This document shows positions 52,401-63,560 of a stretch of 64,000 nt of DNA, in pieces (the stretch's first letter is position 1; each line of letters opens with the position of its first letter). A program made the translations under genes and the position numbers. The notes under the pieces are model-generated. The model did not search any database, had not been told where the DNA came from, and saw only the letters and a list, made by a program, of their open reading frames with translations. The stretch covers positions 19,383,253 to 19,447,252 of the forward strand of contig NC_037689.1 in NCBI RefSeq assembly GCF_003255815.1. Reading direction: 5' to 3'. This DNA is from Theropithecus gelada. Taxonomy: Eukaryota > Chordata > Mammalia > Primates > Cercopithecidae.

Positions 52401-53625
52401 CCAAGGAGTGTCTTTGGTTTCATGGACTAACTGAAGTGTTTAAGCTCATCAGGCCTGAAAAAGTTAAGTGCAGGGGGAGCAGGACGGACAAGACTGGACT
52501 TATTCTATGGCACACAAAAGATTCTTAATAAGCTCGGAGAAGGGTCCCCCACCACCGCCGCCACTCATGTCTTTCTCTCCCCGCTTCATTCCAAAGCTCC
52601 TGTGTTAGGCAAAGAGACGGCTCCGACAAGCTACCCGGGAGGTCAGTGAGGAGGCTGTGGGTGAGCTGGTCTCAGGGCAGCTCCCACGAGGTTGAGCAGG
52701 GCTGTCCTGGTGAGTGACAGATCAGGGCAATGCATGGTGGTCTCCAGGCATCCCTGAGCAGCCGGGCCAATGTGCTCAGGAGAAGCAGGATGCAACACCC
52801 ATCCTGCTCTCTGTTCAGGCTTTCTCTGAGAATTCAGAACTTTTGAAACAGTTTGATGATTAGCCTTCACCCTCCTGAAAGCAGGAGGGAAAGGCCAGAG
52901 GGACTGATTCTCTAAGTGGCACTGGAATCAGTTTAGAGGGGCTTTCCATAAGGAACTGTAGAGCTGCAGGGCTTAGGAAAATGAGAACCTTGTCTGTTGG
53001 TGAGTCCATCCTCCTTGATCTCCCAAATGCTTTCTCCTCCCTTCTCAGTTACGGGGGCACCTGGGGAGAGCTGGGATAGCCTGGTTCACCCAGGACGTCA
53101 GAGGTACAGTCTCAGGATGTGAAGAAAGGCTCTGGCCTGGCCTGTCATATCGTGGCCAGTTTGATAGATTGTGTTAAAGGCAGGAGTGGTCACCAGGGAG
53201 TCAAGAGGTCTAAAGTGGACATTGGCAGGGCTTGATCCACCCAGGGCAGAGATGTTGGTTGTGACTTCTGCTTCTTCTTTCCATGACACACGTGCAACAC
53301 TCAACTCCCATCACAGACTCAGTTTCCCAGGAACCTTAAAGAGGATGGCGCAGAGGTGGTCACGAGCTTTCCTGCCCTGGGAAAGGAACGCGCTCCATTG
53401 CCAATAGCTGTATTGGGCATCCGATTTATCCAACAATCTTCTGAGTTTGGTGACTGTGAGTCAGGTTTGGCAGGCAGGCCTGTGGCAAGTATGCTGACCA
53501 AATCCTGTTTCTGAGTCAGCTCCCGATTGCGGTGGTTGGCCAGGATACCCTCCCCTGGCTATTGTCTCAGAGCAGGACTCCCCTCTGTCACTTTAGCGAG
53601 TCTTGTTTGCAAGGTCACTTTTATT
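52401..53625. other. Unique sequence, no gene seen
   Basis: 1.2 kb without recognised repeats or coding regions. Confidence 0.35.
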
Positions 53626-53672
53626 GCCGGTCAGCCCTACCCGCTGCCAGCCGGTCAGCCCTACCCGCTGCC
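53626..53672 (+). repeat. 24-bp tandem duplication
   Basis: Two consecutive copies (53626-53649 and 53650-53672, the second lacking its last base) beginning GCCGGTCAGCCCTACCCG. They are identical, so the duplication is recent. Confidence 0.97.
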
Positions 53673-54347
53673 GTGGTTTTTAACTGGTGCCCCAGGCACT
53701 TGGGCAGCATGGGTGGAACGGGGTGGAATACACTCACAGTGGAGGAAAAGCAAAGGAGAAGAGGGGAAGGGGGAGATGTAAGCCTCATGCACGTTGGTCA
53801 TGGTCTAGCAGTTGCTCTTTCCGACTTGGAATCCTAGGGGGATCTCCTCTGGAGGATTATGTAATAGGGGAATTGAGATGGGAGAGAGGTCAAAAGCTCC
53901 CGTCAAGCCCCTGAATTGTAGCCTGTTTCTTAAATTATACAAAATAGATGCTTTAAATCCAAAGGAAACAAAGAAAAAACTATGAGTTACGACAGCTTGC
54001 TTATCCAGAAATTACTTGATTTAGCAATCCCAAGTATCTGGAACAATCAAGAAGAACCAAAATATGTGAGGAATTCCCTGTTCTAAGTAGTCATCATTAG
54101 CACAAATGCTTGATCCTTTTTCATCAGAACCTCTTTACTCTTATTTCACACACTATTCTAACGAACTAGATGACTCCAAAATTCCTTCAACACCCCCTTT
54201 CATTTTTGTTTCTGTTTTGACTCCCATGACTAAAATCAGGAATACAAGAGAAAGAGGAACAAGTTGGAAGGATAATTAAATGAGTTCAGGTTTGTACACA
54301 GACTGAGAGGTCTCTGGGCTACTAAATGCAGGAGGAAGGGGTTATTA
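53673..54347. other. Unique sequence, AT-rich from 53930
   Basis: No gene recognised. The AT-rich second half may hold an old repeat I cannot identify. Confidence 0.35.
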
Positions 54348-54472
54348 TTTTGTTTTTGTTTTCCTTCCTTTTTGTAGAGACAGGGTCTTACTCTGTTGCC
54401 CAGGCTGGAGTGCAGTAGCTCACTACCACCTTGAACTCTTGGGTTCAAGTGATCCTTCTGCCTTGGCCAGGA
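54348..54472 (-). mobile_element. Alu fragment
   Basis: Antisense Alu piece with GAGACAGGGTCTTACTCTGT and CTTGGGTTCAAGTGATCCTT, interrupted by deletions and ending early. Confidence 0.75.
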
Positions 54473-55345
54473 AGGGATCATGGTCAACACTAGAGCAAAA
54501 CAAGAGATGGGAACAAACTATTTAATAGAAACCAGAACTCAAAGAGGATAGCCAGCTGGGGCCATTCAATGAAGGACCAAAGACACAGAAGGGTTCTTCG
54601 TCTTTCAGCAAGACACAGTTGTTGATGCTCGAGTGAATGGGCCACCAAGACACACACCAAGCCTGTCAGTGCCATCTAAGGAAATAGGGACATGTGAAAT
54701 GAAGTTTAGACTTGGTTTATGTAAAAATAGGTAGGCTTTTTGTTTTTTAAGTTTTGGAGTTTACAGAGGGTTAACTTTACTTATCCTGCAACTTCATTTC
54801 TTTAAAACAACCCATTCTTTCCTGATGCTGGTTGGGTGAGGGGTTAGCGTTTTTCTACTTGTTATGGCTTAAAGATAAAAAAAATTCTGCTGGTTGCCCA
54901 AGAAAATTTACCCTATCTCACTTGACATGAGAAGGCTGGCATTCCTTTGAATAAGCACGCTTCTTGCATATTGCATTCAAAGCAATGCCAGGCTTCCCAT
55001 GTCAAGAGAGCTTTCTTTAGTTGGAAAACAATTGATTTGCAGCGCTGGTCCCTGGCTTCTAGGAGGGAGCAAGGGTTCTACAATAGGCAGCAGGACATTC
55101 CCATTCTCCCTTTGTTCCAGACAATGGGAAGGGGACTCCTTTGGCCTGGCTGCACCCTCACTAGCAGCTTGATGGGTACAGTTGGACTTGCCTGAGCGCT
55201 CCCCTTCCCCTTGGTTATGGGTGGCTCTGTAGGTGGCCCTGTAGGTTGGTGTGCACCTTTCTCCTCTCGGAAAGATGGAAGCCACTTTAGGGGTAACATT
55301 TTCCAGGCTGGAATGGTCAGTACCAAATTCTACCCTTTCTGGAGT
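54473..55345. other. Unique sequence, no gene seen
   Basis: No repeat or gene recognised. Confidence 0.35.
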
Positions 55346-55507
55346 CTGTCTCTCTCTCTCTCTCTCTTTTTTTTTCAGAGGCAGAGTCTTGCTCTGTCAC
55401 CCAGGCTGGAGTACAGCGGTGCCATCACGGCTCACTGCAGCCTTGAACTCTTTGGCTCAAGCCATTCTCCCACCTCAGCCTCCTGAGTAGCTGGCACCAC
55501 AGGCCCT
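55346..55507 (-). mobile_element. Alu right-arm fragment with (CT)n tail
   Basis: A (CT)n and T run (55347-55376) leads into GAGGCAGAGTCTTGCTCTGT; the copy stops at CTGGCACCACAGG, so the left monomer is missing. Confidence 0.85.
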
Positions 55508-55690
55508 TTCTGCTGGAGTTTCTAGAAGAGCTGGAGGATTGCTTCTCAGGGAACCTTCAGCTCCCTAGACCACACCACTATTTCTGCCTTCTGGCCACTG
55601 TCGCAAGTCCATTTCTGTCAGGATCTCTCCTTGTCACTCTGGGTGATAGTCTGTGAGGGTCCTTCCCCTCCCACACATCCCTGAGATCCA
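55508..55690. other. Unique sequence
   Basis: No repeat or gene recognised. Confidence 0.3.
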
Positions 55691-55790
55691 CTGCTGTGGA
55701 GAGAAGGAAGCTCCTTTATTAGACATTTATGAGCCTGGCATTTAATAGGCACTGAATGCATATTTATTGGCAGGAAGGGAGGAAAGCTGG
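55691..55790 (+). repeat. L2 3' terminus
   Basis: GAGCCTGGCATTTAATAGGC followed by ACTGAATGCATATTTATTGG. Confidence 0.55.
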
Positions 55791-55837
55791 ATGGAAAGAA
55801 AGAAAGAGAAAGAAAGATGACTCCAGTGGTACAGAGC

Positions 55838-56015
55838 ACTGGTTCTCAATCTTAACTTCATGTTGGAGTCACCTGGGGGGGCTGCAAGATGTACTGATGC
55901 CTCTGTACCAGCCCCCAAAATTCAGACTTCTTGGGTCTCAGGTGTGGCCTGGGCGTGGGGGGTTTTAAAAGCTCCCTATAGATTTCCATATGCAGCCCAG
56001 GGTAGGGACCACTGA
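55838..56015 (+). mobile_element. MER5A-like non-autonomous hAT transposon
   Basis: It starts CACTGGTTCTCAATCTTAAC and ends CCAGGGTAGGGACCACTG, with GAGTCACCTGGGGGGGCTGC and GGGTTTTAAAAGCTCCC inside, the MER5A pattern. No transposase is encoded. Confidence 0.85.
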
Positions 56016-56165
56016 CGTAAAGAGTCTGGCTTCAGAGTCAGAAAGAATAGAGTGACTTTGAGTAGGCTGCTGAAGTTGAGCCTCAGTTTCCTCATCTGTT
56101 TTGCAGGTGGTGATAATACCCACCTTGTGGTGTCCTTGGGAGAGCAAAGCGAGACTGTAAATACG
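56016..56165 (-). repeat. MIR SINE, antisense
   Basis: GAGCCTCAGTTTCCTCATCT followed by GTGGTGATAATACCCACCTT. Confidence 0.82.
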
Positions 56166-56860
56166 AAGCAGGCAGCATGAAGCAAGTACTCTGGAATGCT
56201 GGATGGTAATGCATGGTTACTGGCATTCCTACACCAGAAAACATCGAGCTGAAAGATCTAAAATCACCTTCCCATCCTCCAGGTCTTGAGGCTGCCTATT
56301 TTCTATCCTCTTTTGCCCTCTTAGCTCCAACTCAAAGACTTGCAAGTGGCTGAGGCTTATTAAATATTCGCAGGCTGACCCAGAAGGGGAAGGAGAGCCC
56401 AGCAGAGTTCAGCAGACCCCAGGAGTTTGGTTTTCCCTTTAAATCTTCGGGAGGAAAGGTGGTGTTAGAACCCCAGATGGGAGGTTTTATGATGCCCTTA
56501 TTGATTGCTGTGAAATCAGCCTGGCGGTGGCTCCTGCGGCCCCCCTGGGCAATCCTGGGGCATACACAGTGACCTGGCACCCCAGCACGCCCAGAGCTAG
56601 CGCTCTGACTCCAGCCCCCACTCTCTGCCTTTGATGAGAGACACTGAGTGATCCTCAGCCCTGGAGACTTGTTCAGCTGTTCGGCATTTAGCAAAATCTG
56701 GCGTGTACTCTGCACCGCGCTCCACCCCTGTCCTCCCAGCTTCTCTTTAGCATTTCAGAGGAAGCATCAACTGCCTCGAACTGCAACCTTCAGGACAAGG
56801 GGAGTGGGCCCTCCGGCTCTGACCTGCTGTGCCTAGCTTTTGGTGACCTTTACCCACCTT
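56166..56860. other. Unique sequence, no gene seen
   Basis: No repeat or gene recognised; a 127-codon minus-strand frame has no domain. Confidence 0.35.
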
Positions 56861-57500
56861 CTGGTCTAAAGATGGGAACAAACTCTGCCCTGGTTGAGAG
56901 AACTGAAGCTGGCAGGCACACCAGGGGGCTCTCTGGATCGGGGGTGCCGTGCCTGGGCTGAGATGTTCCGGTGATGATAATGACTACTGTGCAATGTCTG
57001 TAATTATGCAGCCTCTAAGCCCCCGGGGCTGGGATGGTGTATTTGCCTGTGCTGTTTGGGGGTTGATCCTGCTGTCAGCGCTTAGCAAGAATTAACAGTG
57101 ACGCTCTGCGCACCACAGTCATAACACTAAATCTGATCTGCATGTTTATGATTCATTAAAAAAAAAAAAAAACCCACCGTCGCTGAAACCCCTCCAAGCC
57201 CATCATTGAAAGAAATTATGCTCAGTTGAAAGAGCGATTTGACGTCACGGAGGATCTACGTGCCTTTTCATGAGCGGCTGGAATTAGAAGGCTGCGCTTC
57301 GGCAAGTGTAAACGGCATCCAGACTTGGAAAGCTCTGTGCAGCCAGCAACCTGTTTTCCAGGTGTAGATTGCTCACTTTCCGGAGTCTCCGAAGCTGGGT
57401 ATTTTGAAGATCCCTGACAGGCCACCGCCAGCACGCTTATCACGCCCTTCTGGGCCACACCAAGCTCCTTCCCGGCAGTGTAGGTTCTGGAAAAGCCCAT
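56861..57500. promoter_or_regulatory. Candidate enhancer with a perfect CRE
   Basis: Repeat-free block with TGATGATAATGACTACTG, TGTAATTATGCAGCC, CATGTTTATGATTCATTAAA and, at 57240-57247, the palindromic CRE TGACGTCA followed by CGG. A CpG-bearing CRE that survives in CpG-poor DNA is suggestive of selection. Binding and conservation are untested. Confidence 0.35.
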
Positions 57501-57942
57501 CTTTTTTTTTCTTTTTTCTTTTGCATTTTAGTAGAAGCCCAGACATAAGTGGGAAGGACAGCATGCTTCAACAACAAAACCCCAGCATTCCACAGTCAAG
57601 AAGTTAATTGGGGATGCTGGGCTGTTTGTGGTTTTCTGTGGCACTCTTCTACTTTATTGCTTGGATAATTAGGAGTTTTCTATTAACTCTTTTACATGGC
57701 ATCAGAACCCATGAAGATAGCCTCTCGCTTTATGGACTTGGCAGCCCTGTCCTGTGGGGAAAGTAGGGGACTGGGCAGCAGGACTTCTGGGTTCAAGTCT
57801 TCCCTTGTTCCAGGGACACTTGAACATGTTGTGGCCCCATATCTACAAAGTTGGGTCAGGAGATATCCCACCTCACTCTGTCTCTTAGAGTCCAATTGCA
57901 ACAAGGAAACAAAACAAGAGATAAGGGTGTCTGATGTCTTGA
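57501..57942. other. Unique sequence, possible MIR scrap
   Basis: No gene seen. GGACTTCTGGGTTCAAGTCT near 57780 may be a small antisense MIR piece. Confidence 0.35.
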
Positions 57943-57957
57943 CAGATACAGGAACTT

Positions 57958-58256
57958 TTTCTGGGGGTGGGGAGGGGGACAGAGCCTCACTCTATCACCC
58001 AGGCTGGAGTGCAGTGGCATGACCTCAGCTCACTGCAACCTCCACCGCCCGGATTCAAGCAATTCTCATGTCTCAGCCTCCGGAGTAGCTGGGATTACAG
58101 GCACCCGCCATCACGCCTGGCTAATTTTTGTATTTTTAGTAGAGACGGGGTTTCACCATGTTGGCCAGGCTCGTCTTGAACTCCTGACCTCAAGTGATCC
58201 ATCTGCCTCGGCCTCCCAAAGTGCTGGGATTACAGGCATGAGCCACCGCCCCCAGC
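57958..58256 (-). mobile_element. Alu SINE with G-rich tail
   Basis: Antisense Alu flanked by a perfect 15-base duplication, CAGATACAGGAACTT (57943-57957 and 58257-58271). The tail, normally T, is TTTCTGGGGGTGGGGAGGGG here. Confidence 0.95.
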
Positions 58257-58279
58257 CAGATACAGGAACTTAATAAGTG

Positions 58280-58775
58280 AATAGTTTTTGTTCCAGTTAT
58301 TACTGCTGTGTAACACTTCACCCAAATTTAGTGGTACAACACCACACCTATTTCATTGTGCACAATTTGGGCGGGGCTCAGCTGGGCCCTTCTTTCATTC
58401 CTCATGGTATCTACTGAGACTACCCAGTGGCAGATGAGCCGGGTCTGGAGGTTTTGAACACGGCTCCACTCACATCTGGTGCCTCGGTGGGGAGGAGATG
58501 TCACCCGGAGCCTCTGTGCGCGGCCTCCTCAGTACAGCAGTCTCAGGAAGGCCGGATTTCTTTTGCGGCAACTGGCTTCCCCCATAGCAACCGTGCCACG
58601 AGAACCAGGTGGAAGTTGCATGCACCTTTCCGACACAGCTTTGGAAGCCACACAGTGTCATTCACGCCATACTCCATGGATTGAAGCAGTCGTGAGCCCA
58701 CTCAGATTCAAGGAGAGGGGACATAGACCCCAATTCTTGATGGGAGGAGTATTAAAGACTTTGGGGACCATGTTT
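58280..58775 (-). mobile_element. MaLR-type LTR, antisense
   Basis: TTCCAGTTATTACTGCTGTG, GGGCGGGGCTCAGCTGGGCC, CACTCAGATTCAAGGAGAGG and TTCTTGATGGGAGGAGTATT; same type as 14201-15040. Confidence 0.7.
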
Positions 58776-58789
58776 TAAAATGGCCTCAG

Positions 58790-58985
58790 TTTCTAGTCTT
58801 ATATAATTCTTCATGTAGTGCTTTATATTTTACAGCGTTGGTCATCTCTAATATTTCTTTTGACCCTCACAACAGCCTTCTGACAGGGGTAATGTGACTG
58901 TGCCCATTATGCCAATAAGGAAACTGAGAGTCAGAGAGGTGACTTGATTTGTTCAAGCTTCTGTGGCAGCAAAACAAAACGAAAC
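58790..58985 (+). repeat. MIR SINE
   Basis: GTAGTGCTTTATATTTTACA, CCTCACAACAGCCTTCTGAC and AAGGAAACTGAGAGTCAGAG. Confidence 0.82.
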
Positions 58986-59330
58986 AATGAAACACGCCTT
59001 AAACCCACGTTCCCAGATAACAGATTTTGAAGGTGTGTGTTACGAAGATGAGAAGTACAGAAAGTTGTTGTTCTTTGTGAGCAATTATCTTTCATACCTT
59101 CCAAAACAATGTTTTAAAATATCTGATGGATTGTTTGGGAGACCTGTCCCTTACATTAAGACAAAAGACTAAACTGGACATACTCTTCATGGAGAATCTC
59201 TTGGGCCGCTACCTCTGGTCTTCCTTATCTCACTGTAGAATCCGCCAACAATAAAATGCTAATTCATCTAATACAAACGTGGAGAATTGTGGAAGTCAAG
59301 CTCAGCCAGACTGGCAGCTCACAGGGTAAA
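58986..59330. other. Unique AT-rich sequence, no gene called
   Basis: A 69-codon plus-strand frame (58963-59172) has protein-like mixed composition, with YEDEKYRKLLFFVSNYLS in the middle. Its start lies in MIR DNA and no family was recognised, so it is not called. Confidence 0.3.
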
Positions 59331-62205
59331 TATTTGATCAGTGAGTAAAAATTCAAATTTGCACTATTTGCTGAAGGTGAAAAGTATATTAGGGAACGAA
59401 TGTAATGGGGGTTAAGTAGGCCTGTAGGAGGCCTCCTCTAGGATTCCACCCCCGGAAGCCCACAGCTGACCCAAGTTATAAGCAAGAGTGGGTTGGGCAG
59501 TTCCAACCAAGACCACCCTCCGGGTGTGGCTGGCATTGGCTGGCATCGTTTATGTGCACAGCCATAGTGAGTACCACACTGTCCCCCAACTTCTTCCCAG
59601 CTCGTTTTAGAAAAGTGCTTTAGGCATTCCTTTTCTACTACCAGGTAAGCCGGAAGCCACTCCTGGCTTCCCTGCTCAGCACCCAACACTGGTCGTTCTG
59701 GGCCATAACTTATGCCAGGGGAAGTAGCCAGCCCAGCTGGGCTTTGAGGGCTTTGCAGCAGGGAGTTTAGGCCAGATGTCAGGAGGGGAAGTGAGGGCTG
59801 GGGTTTGCCCAGAATGTTTACTCAGTCCCCATGTTTCCCCAGACCTGTCCTGTTCCTCTTCAAGACCCTTAATATTAATCCAGAGAGAGAAGTAGGGACG
59901 CTGAACAGCCTAGGCAAGTTGGGAAGCTGGCGGGTATGTGAAGAATGTGCTGGTTATTCCAACCACCAGGCTGGAGAGTGGAGCCGGAGCCCTGGATTCT
60001 TTGCGGCTGAAGCTACATGGCTGGGGAACAAGTAACAGCTGGTCACTGGCAAGGCTTGGGAAGAAGGGGGGCTGAGCTGGCGGCTGGAGAGGAACATGTT
60101 CGCCACAGCCGATGGGCCAAGCTGTGGACATTTTGTGGCGCTGATTGGGTTGTCTTATTTAACTGCGGTTGGGCTTGTCCGAGGGTCGTCCTGGGTTGCC
60201 CAGTGCACTGGTGGGTGGCACAATGAAGCCTAATGACCAGCCCTGCAGAAGCAACCCTTAAACAAGCCGGAAGCATGAGGCCCCCTGCAGTCGCAAGCTG
60301 TGATGGCCGTTGGTTCCCGGGACTCAGTGCCTGAGTGTAGGAGGAAAGCACAGTGGAGAAATCAGAACAGCATTCTTCTCTGTGGGCCTGGGCCAACTAA
60401 AAGGCCAGGCTGGGCTAGGGTCAGACCGGGTTCCAGACAGGCATCAGCCTCCGGAGGAATAGTGAGTGGGCGACCAGGCCTTGAGGTAAAGAAAGAGATT
60501 GATCTGTCCAGATGTGCTAGAAGCCTAGACATTGAGGGAGGGGAGAGGGAGTGGCTGACATGGAGGGCCACCGCCCAGATCTCTCTTTGTGGAAGGCTTG
60601 GCTGCCCAGCTGCAGGCTGTGTAGTCTCCAGATAGCCTCCAGCTGTCAAGCCTTGGGCGTTTAAGAATGCCTCTGCCAAGGCCACACTCTCCTGGGGTGG
60701 CCCATATCTGGTGCTGAAGTGGGGTGGGAGGCCTATTATAAAGGGCTTGCCATTTTGGCTCAAGGCAAGGCACTGGGCTGGGAACTCTCGTTCCAGAACT
60801 CTCTCCTCCAGTTTAGTCAAGACTCTGTTGGACCTGTATCCCAGCTTGACTACTCCCTCTGCCAAGTCCTGCTTGCCCTCCACTTCCTTTCATAGGATCT
60901 GATCCCTCACAAACTCCCCTTAACCCCCAATCTCCATCTCAGCGTCTGCTTCCAGAGACCCCAGCCTGTGATAGAGTCCTTGGGAACCAGCAGGACTCCA
61001 GATGCCATTTTATTAGTCTGGGGGCTTTTGTCCAGTTTCCCTTAAATTGTTCCAGAGGTTTCCTCCACTGATTGTACTTTATTTCCCCTTGCTTTGAGAG
61101 ATTATTCCAAACATAATAGACTCCTTCAGTAGGGCGACCCCTGCCCCCAGTCCCACATGAAATTTCTTTAACTCCATTGCATCCTCCCCAGACACCCCTC
61201 CCGCAGCCCTGAGGCCAGCCCTGCCCCTCTAAAGGAGACGTCCCCCCTCCCCCCCACCCCCCCATATATCTGTTCTCCTCTCTTGTTCCTGATGACTGTG
61301 GCTCTCTGCCAGGGTCAGTCGTAAGGTGTCCCTCTGCACACAAAATCCCCATCTTCTGCCAGACACTGGGCCTTTATTGTTGGCATGGGGACAAGCCAAA
61401 TCGCTTGGCAAACGGCACGCCGGCCCTTAGTCACTGTCTCATCACTGTGGCCATCGCCGCTGCCTTGATCTCCCCTCTCCAGCTCTCAGTCCTCACCGTA
61501 TTCTCTGCCCTCTTCCCCTGGCACAGACGGAGCCAGCCTAGGAACCCCAGACGTCACCTCCTGAGGGCCCCAGGGAGGCCTAGCTCATAGCTTAGATCCT
61601 TGGATCATCAGTTAGGAACTTCTCTGACCTGCTTGGCAGCCACCTCCCCTCACACCAGAGGCCTAATTAGTAGCTCAGAATGTCCTTTTCCTCCTTCTCT
61701 TTGGGCTCCACCTTCACCTTGATGGGTGGCCCCAGAGTCAGAGCAGAGAGGAATGGCCATTGGAGGCAGGGGCATATTTCAGGCATTGCATGGCAAGGGC
61801 GGGGAAGAGATGTTTCCTGACTGTGTCCGTGGTTACAGCCAGTTCAATTCTATTCAACGTCTTTTTATTGTACACTGTGCAGTGGCAGTAGATGGCTGTC
61901 ACCAGCTGACGTAGGGCCTGCCAGGGTTCTGTTGACCGTCCAGCAGGAAGCGCTGGCCGTGTTGCTGTGGGGAGACCATGTGGCTTCTACCATCCGCTAA
62001 GGGGTCAGCGAGGGGGAGGGCATGGCTGAGGGATACAGTGACCTGTTTTAAAGGCCCGCTCTTCGCCTGGCTGCACATGAACCTGCTCTTCCAGACCTGA
62101 GCCGCCGGCGAGGGAGAAGGCTGGCCCCAACCAGCTAACAGACCTCCAGGGGGACCCCAGGGAATTGCTCCCCTTGCCCAGGCCTGAGACAGGCTCCCGA
62201 AGGCT
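59331..62205. other. Long unique block without repeats or genes
   Basis: 2.9 kb in which I recognise no transposon. A 173-codon minus-strand frame (60362-60883) and shorter frames lack known domains. A C-rich run with CCCCCCTCCCCCCCACCCC lies near 61240. Much of the block may be conserved, but this cannot be judged here. Confidence 0.35.
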
Positions 62206-62470
62206 TCATTTACACAAACAATCAAAAAGCCAACCCAGCCCAGATGTAACACTCGCATTTTATTGCTTGCAGTGTTTTAGTTCTAATTTGGCTTCATTTG
62301 GAATAGAGGTTTTACTAAGTGGCATAAATTGAGCCTAACAAATTTTAAAACTCAAACACCAACACCCTAAATGCTTAAAACTGTAATTGGAGAGATATAA
62401 AAAGTGAGTCGTCAGGGAGGGGCTTTGAGGGATGGAGAAGAGGGGGGAGGGGAAGAAATGCAATTTCCGT
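62206..62470. promoter_or_regulatory. Candidate conserved non-coding element
   Basis: A switch from GC-rich to AT-rich unique DNA with TTTACACAAACAATC (forkhead-like), GTTTTAGTTCTAATTTGG and AAACTGTAATTGGAG (homeodomain-like). Inference from composition and motifs only. Confidence 0.28.
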
Positions 62471-63375
62471 CCTACTTGGCAGGAGATTTAGTTCCTGCTT
62501 TCCCTCCCCCCAGGCTCCAGCTCTGTCCCCTCCCCTGGTGGAGAATGTACCCGGAAGCCTCCTGAATCCCTGCCAGTGGCCTCCAGGATGTTTTGTACAT
62601 AGTGGGTGCTTAGGAAAGATTAGGTGAACTAATTATTTTCTTAGATGTGGCTGTGGACAGAAGGGCCAAAGTGGATTCCTTCGAGGGGACGCGTTTGTCC
62701 CTACAGGGGAGATCTGAGCTGTCTCCGCCGCACCCCCAACCCCGCCCCCGTTGTGGAATTCTACACCCGGGAGAACTCTCAGGATCTTACTTTGTAGGGA
62801 AATTTGAGGCCACTTGAGACTTCTGGGCTCTTCTGCGGATTGCAGAAGGTACTGATGGGAGGGGCCAGTGCCTGGCCACTTTGCTCAGGGGCCCATTTCC
62901 CTACTTCTCATGTGAAATACGGTGGAGGATGATGTGTAGGTGGGGAGAGCAATCCATGTGTGAAATTCATGACCCCGTGAGTCCCTGAAGAGGTGGCCAG
63001 ACCTCTGTAGGGGCCGCATGAGCAGCTCTGCAGGCCAAGCCTGACACTTTGGGGGACCAGTACTCTGATTTTCCTTCAGTGCACCAGCCCTCTTCCTCCG
63101 AGGAAGAGTGCCATACACATAAATAAGCACGAGTGACCATGGGAAGCATCCCTGAGTGTGTGGGGGAACGGGTGGAAGCCGGAGAGGTCATTCAGGGCGG
63201 GGCCGGCTCCCCTGGCCAGGCTCCCTGGCTACTCTTGCCGGTATTGATCACCCTCTCTCCCGGGAACTGGTCAGCACTTACAGCCATAGCCCCATGATTT
63301 AGCACGTGCTTACATAATGCTTTGGCTTACATACAGCAAGGTGGGATGGAGGGAAAGCCCACTTGGCAGCAGATG
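62471..63375. other. Unique sequence, no gene seen
   Basis: GC-rich with short C-rich stretches (CCCCAACCCCGCCCCCG near 62738). No repeat or gene recognised. Confidence 0.35.
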
Positions 63376-63560
63376 CCTCCAGCTGGTGGCTGAGCTCTGC
63401 CCTTTGTGGTCAAGGTGATCTTGGCCAAGCCCCCAGGTTTTCCAGTTTTACTTCCTCTAGCTATAAAATGAGGAGTGATGGCACCCACAAAACTCTTGAA
63501 AGCAAAACTATATCATACAAGATGAAAATGTTTTATTATCTTTTTCAGTTGATATGAAAA
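63376..63560 (-). repeat. MIR SINE, antisense, diverged
   Basis: GTGATCTTGGCCAAGCCCCC, TTTTACTTCCTCTAGCTATA and AAATGAGGAGTGATGGCACC. Confidence 0.6.

Noticed and set aside
60362..60883. 173-codon minus-strand open frame
   Set aside because: No known domain, no splice or start context, and competing frames are open. It could be chance; a codon-conservation test would decide.
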